From positions 35,326 to 99,325 of the IMG/VR virus record IMGVR_UViG_3300026518_000007: 64,000 nt of DNA, one strand, 5' to 3'. A program made the translations under genes and the position numbers. Each line of letters starts with the position of its first letter. Position 1 is the stretch's first letter. Below, piece after piece: positions 62,589-64,000 of the stretch. Under the pieces are notes generated by a model. It was not told the DNA's origin, ran no database searches, and saw only the letters and a list, made by a program, of their open reading frames with translations. This DNA comes from a virus.

Positions 62589-63077
62589 ATGATAGTTAAT
62601 AACACAATACCTAGAGTAGATTGTAGAAATAAGTTTAACCCTATAAAAGTAGATATGTTTTTTACTGCTACTGATATAATAGAGTTAATGCAATATTTCG
62701 ATGGAGGTAGTGGTAATTATAATATAGTAGGTTTAGTAGAGTATTTTAATAAGAAATTTAACTGTAATCGCATCACTGATTTACTTAATAGTGTAGTAGA
62801 TAGAGGATTAGAATATACGCCTAAAGTTATTTTTAGACCAGTTACTGAAAAATGTACTGTTGTTAATGGAGAGTTTAAAATATCTAATAAGCCTTATGTT
62901 ATGGATACATTTCCTTTTCTTAATAATCTAGTTGTCGTTAAAGATAATGATGGAGGATATATGTTTTTTGATGATGTAAATTTTTCTATAGATACATTGA
63001 TATGTTTTTTAAATGACATTGACATACAAGGTACTGCGACGGTTTCATATTTCGTTATAGAAGATAAACCGGAATAG
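62589..63077 (+). CDS. hypothetical protein, 162 residues
   Basis: Not recognised. The chain starts with polar, beta-looking segments; the middle (TATDIIELMQYFDGG, then NIVGLVEYFNKKFN) is helical, and the C-terminal ~60 residues look beta-rich with aromatic residues. AAGGAA precedes the ATG, with a class 2 motif in front. It lies 31 bases before the tail-fibre-like gene; a chaperone or tail accessory role is one option. Confidence 0.65.
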   Translation: MIVNNTIPRVDCRNKFNPIKVDMFFTATDIIELMQYFDGGSGNYNIVGLVEYFNKKFNCNRITDLLNSVVDRGLEYTPKVIFRPVTEKCTVVNGEFKISNKPYVMDTFPFLNNLVVVKDNDGGYMFFDDVNFSIDTLICFLNDIDIQGTATVSYFVIEDKPE

Positions 63078-63108
63078 TGCTAAAACAAAATAAAATAAAG
63101 GATTAACC

Positions 63109-63927
63109 ATGGGTTTAATTACATTTAGAAAGGACATTGTACAATCTGCTAATATTCAAGATTTGTATAATATTAAAGTAAACAAAGTTACATATGATGC
63201 TGCAATGAATGACATCGATACTCGTATTACTACATTACGTAATGATATGGTAACTGGTGATAATGATGCTAAAACATATACTGATAATGCTGTAGCTGAC
63301 TTACTTAATGGTCAAGTTACTGATAACAAAAATGCTATCGCATTACTTAATGCTGATTCGTCTACTACTGGTTCTGTAGATAACAAAATTCAAACTGCTA
63401 TTACTGGTATTATTAACGGTGCTCCAGAAGCATATGATACACTTAAAGAGCTTCTTGACCTCATTAACGCTGATGATACAGACCTTAACGGACTTATCAC
63501 ACAACTTAATGATAAAGTTGATGCTGTTGTTGGAGCTGCTTCTACTGACTGGGATACATTAGAGAAAATTGAAAATAGTACTAAAGCTCTTGATGCTGCT
63601 ACAAATACACGTATTGATGACCTTACTGCTACTACTGATACTGTTAGTAAATCAATCCCTACGTATAAATATGATAATGAGTTATCTATCTCTTCAGATA
63701 ACAAAGTTACTCTTTCACTTGTACCATACGGTGACATTATGTCAGCACGTGCAGTTGTATACTCTACTGATACTGACGGTAATATTACTATCGAAGGTAT
63801 CTATACATGTGCTCATGACACAAATGATACTACTGGTAAAGTTTACGTTATTGACGCTGGTACTGATGACATCACTGCTTATAAAGCTAGTGTTGAGTAT
63901 TTCTATCGCGCTATTGATAATCAATAA
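63109..63927 (+). CDS. tail-fibre-like virion protein, 272 residues
   Basis: GAPEAYDTLKELLDLINADD (~104-123) is the motif found in many phage tail fibre and spike proteins, where it forms a trimeric helical part. Before and after it lie heptad-like helices (QLNDKVDAVVGAA, then ATNTRIDDLTATTDTVSK), and a beta-structured end (LSISSDNKVTLSLVPYGD onward, ~175-272) may be the distal knob. Codon choice (CTT, CGT, ATC, ACA) is the high-expression style of the 603- and 496-residue virion proteins. It is short for a fibre, so it may be a connector, whisker or small fibre. AAAGGA precedes the ATG and a terminator follows. Confidence 0.75.
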   Translation: MGLITFRKDIVQSANIQDLYNIKVNKVTYDAAMNDIDTRITTLRNDMVTGDNDAKTYTDNAVADLLNGQVTDNKNAIALLNADSSTTGSVDNKIQTAITGIINGAPEAYDTLKELLDLINADDTDLNGLITQLNDKVDAVVGAASTDWDTLEKIENSTKALDAATNTRIDDLTATTDTVSKSIPTYKYDNELSISSDNKVTLSLVPYGDIMSARAVVYSTDTDGNITIEGIYTCAHDTNDTTGKVYVIDAGTDDITAYKASVEYFYRAIDNQ

Positions 63928-63942
63928 TCTTAGTTTGCTAAT

Positions 63943-63969
63943 GGACAAGCTCCTTATGGGAGTTTGTTC
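63943..63969 (+). terminator. terminator after the tail-fibre-like gene
   Basis: Stem ACAAGCTCC with GGAGTTTGT (63945-63953 with 63959-63967, one wobble pair), extended by two pairs, followed by a T-run at 63975-63984. Confidence 0.8.
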
Positions 63970-64000
63970 TATATGTTTTTTTTTAATTAAAACACAATAT

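Noticed and set aside
1-64000. CRISPR array, insertion sequence, integrase or tRNA gene
   Set aside because: No regularly spaced repeats, no transposase or recombinase motifs and no tRNA-like cloverleaf were seen on either strand by reading; the hairpins that recur have different stem sequences and are terminators.

Overview
The window is a gapless, strongly AT-rich stretch of a large (jumbo-type) tailed bacteriophage genome. Four things support this. It has parts of a multisubunit RNA polymerase split over separate genes: a beta' N-terminal part at 11519-12952, a beta C-terminal part at 54873-57095 and a beta' C-terminal part at 57088-59115. It has a family B DNA polymerase fragment carrying motifs B and C but not motif A (24093-26219), with wording close to that I recall from phiKZ-type polymerases. 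It has a portal protein (4128-6491). It has many long, unrecognised, virion-like proteins and no ribosomal, tRNA or host housekeeping genes. The best fit is a phiKZ/AR9-like lineage of giant myoviruses. The host cannot be read from the window; the base composition and AAGGA-type ribosome binding sites only say an AT-rich bacterium.

Layout. 0-6.5 kb: virion-type genes, ending with the portal. 6.6-16.3 kb: a tandem-repeat protein, an RNase H with a long extra domain, an AAA+ ATPase directly joined to the beta' N-terminal part, and an SF2/SNF2-type helicase. 16.35-17 kb: the longest non-coding stretch, with GC-rich patches and a foldable RNA-like element. 17-21.3 kb: three probable virion genes and a highly expressed 603-residue major virion protein behind several promoter-like motifs and a chain of hairpins. 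21.4-26.8 kb: nucleotide and DNA metabolism (MazG-like pyrophosphohydrolase, divergent ThyX, the DNA polymerase fragment, a kinase-like protein). 27-45.8 kb: a large virion block with candidate ejected or inner-head proteins, tail and baseplate-like proteins, and one 44-residue gene with its own promoter and terminator. 45.9-54.7 kb: a Mre11/SbcD-like phosphoesterase and largely unknown genes. 54.8-63.9 kb: the RNA polymerase beta/beta' pair, two small membrane proteins, an intein-split helicase, a 40-residue zinc-ribbon protein and a tail-fibre-like protein.

Transcription logic can be read from the sequence. Units end in long, nearly perfect hairpins, usually with a 3-8 base loop and a following T-run; all seven convergent gene junctions have one. 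New units start with one of two recurring motifs: class 1, close to TATATTAYTAATATG and 30-75 bases before the start codon, or class 2, close to TTGAATWAATAT just before the ribosome binding site. Class 2 often lies directly behind a terminator, where transcription must restart. These are the natural candidates for promoters read by the phage's own polymerase.

The most striking single object is an intein inside the Walker A motif of the helicase at 60105-62366. It starts with Phe instead of Cys/Ser/Ala but has the Trp, Cys and Thr that mark class 3 inteins. A second notable pattern is a recurring [AG]-[LIT]-Glu-Ser motif near the N terminus, and again before membrane-active-looking segments, in several virion proteins. 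It resembles maturation-protease sites of phiKZ-type heads.
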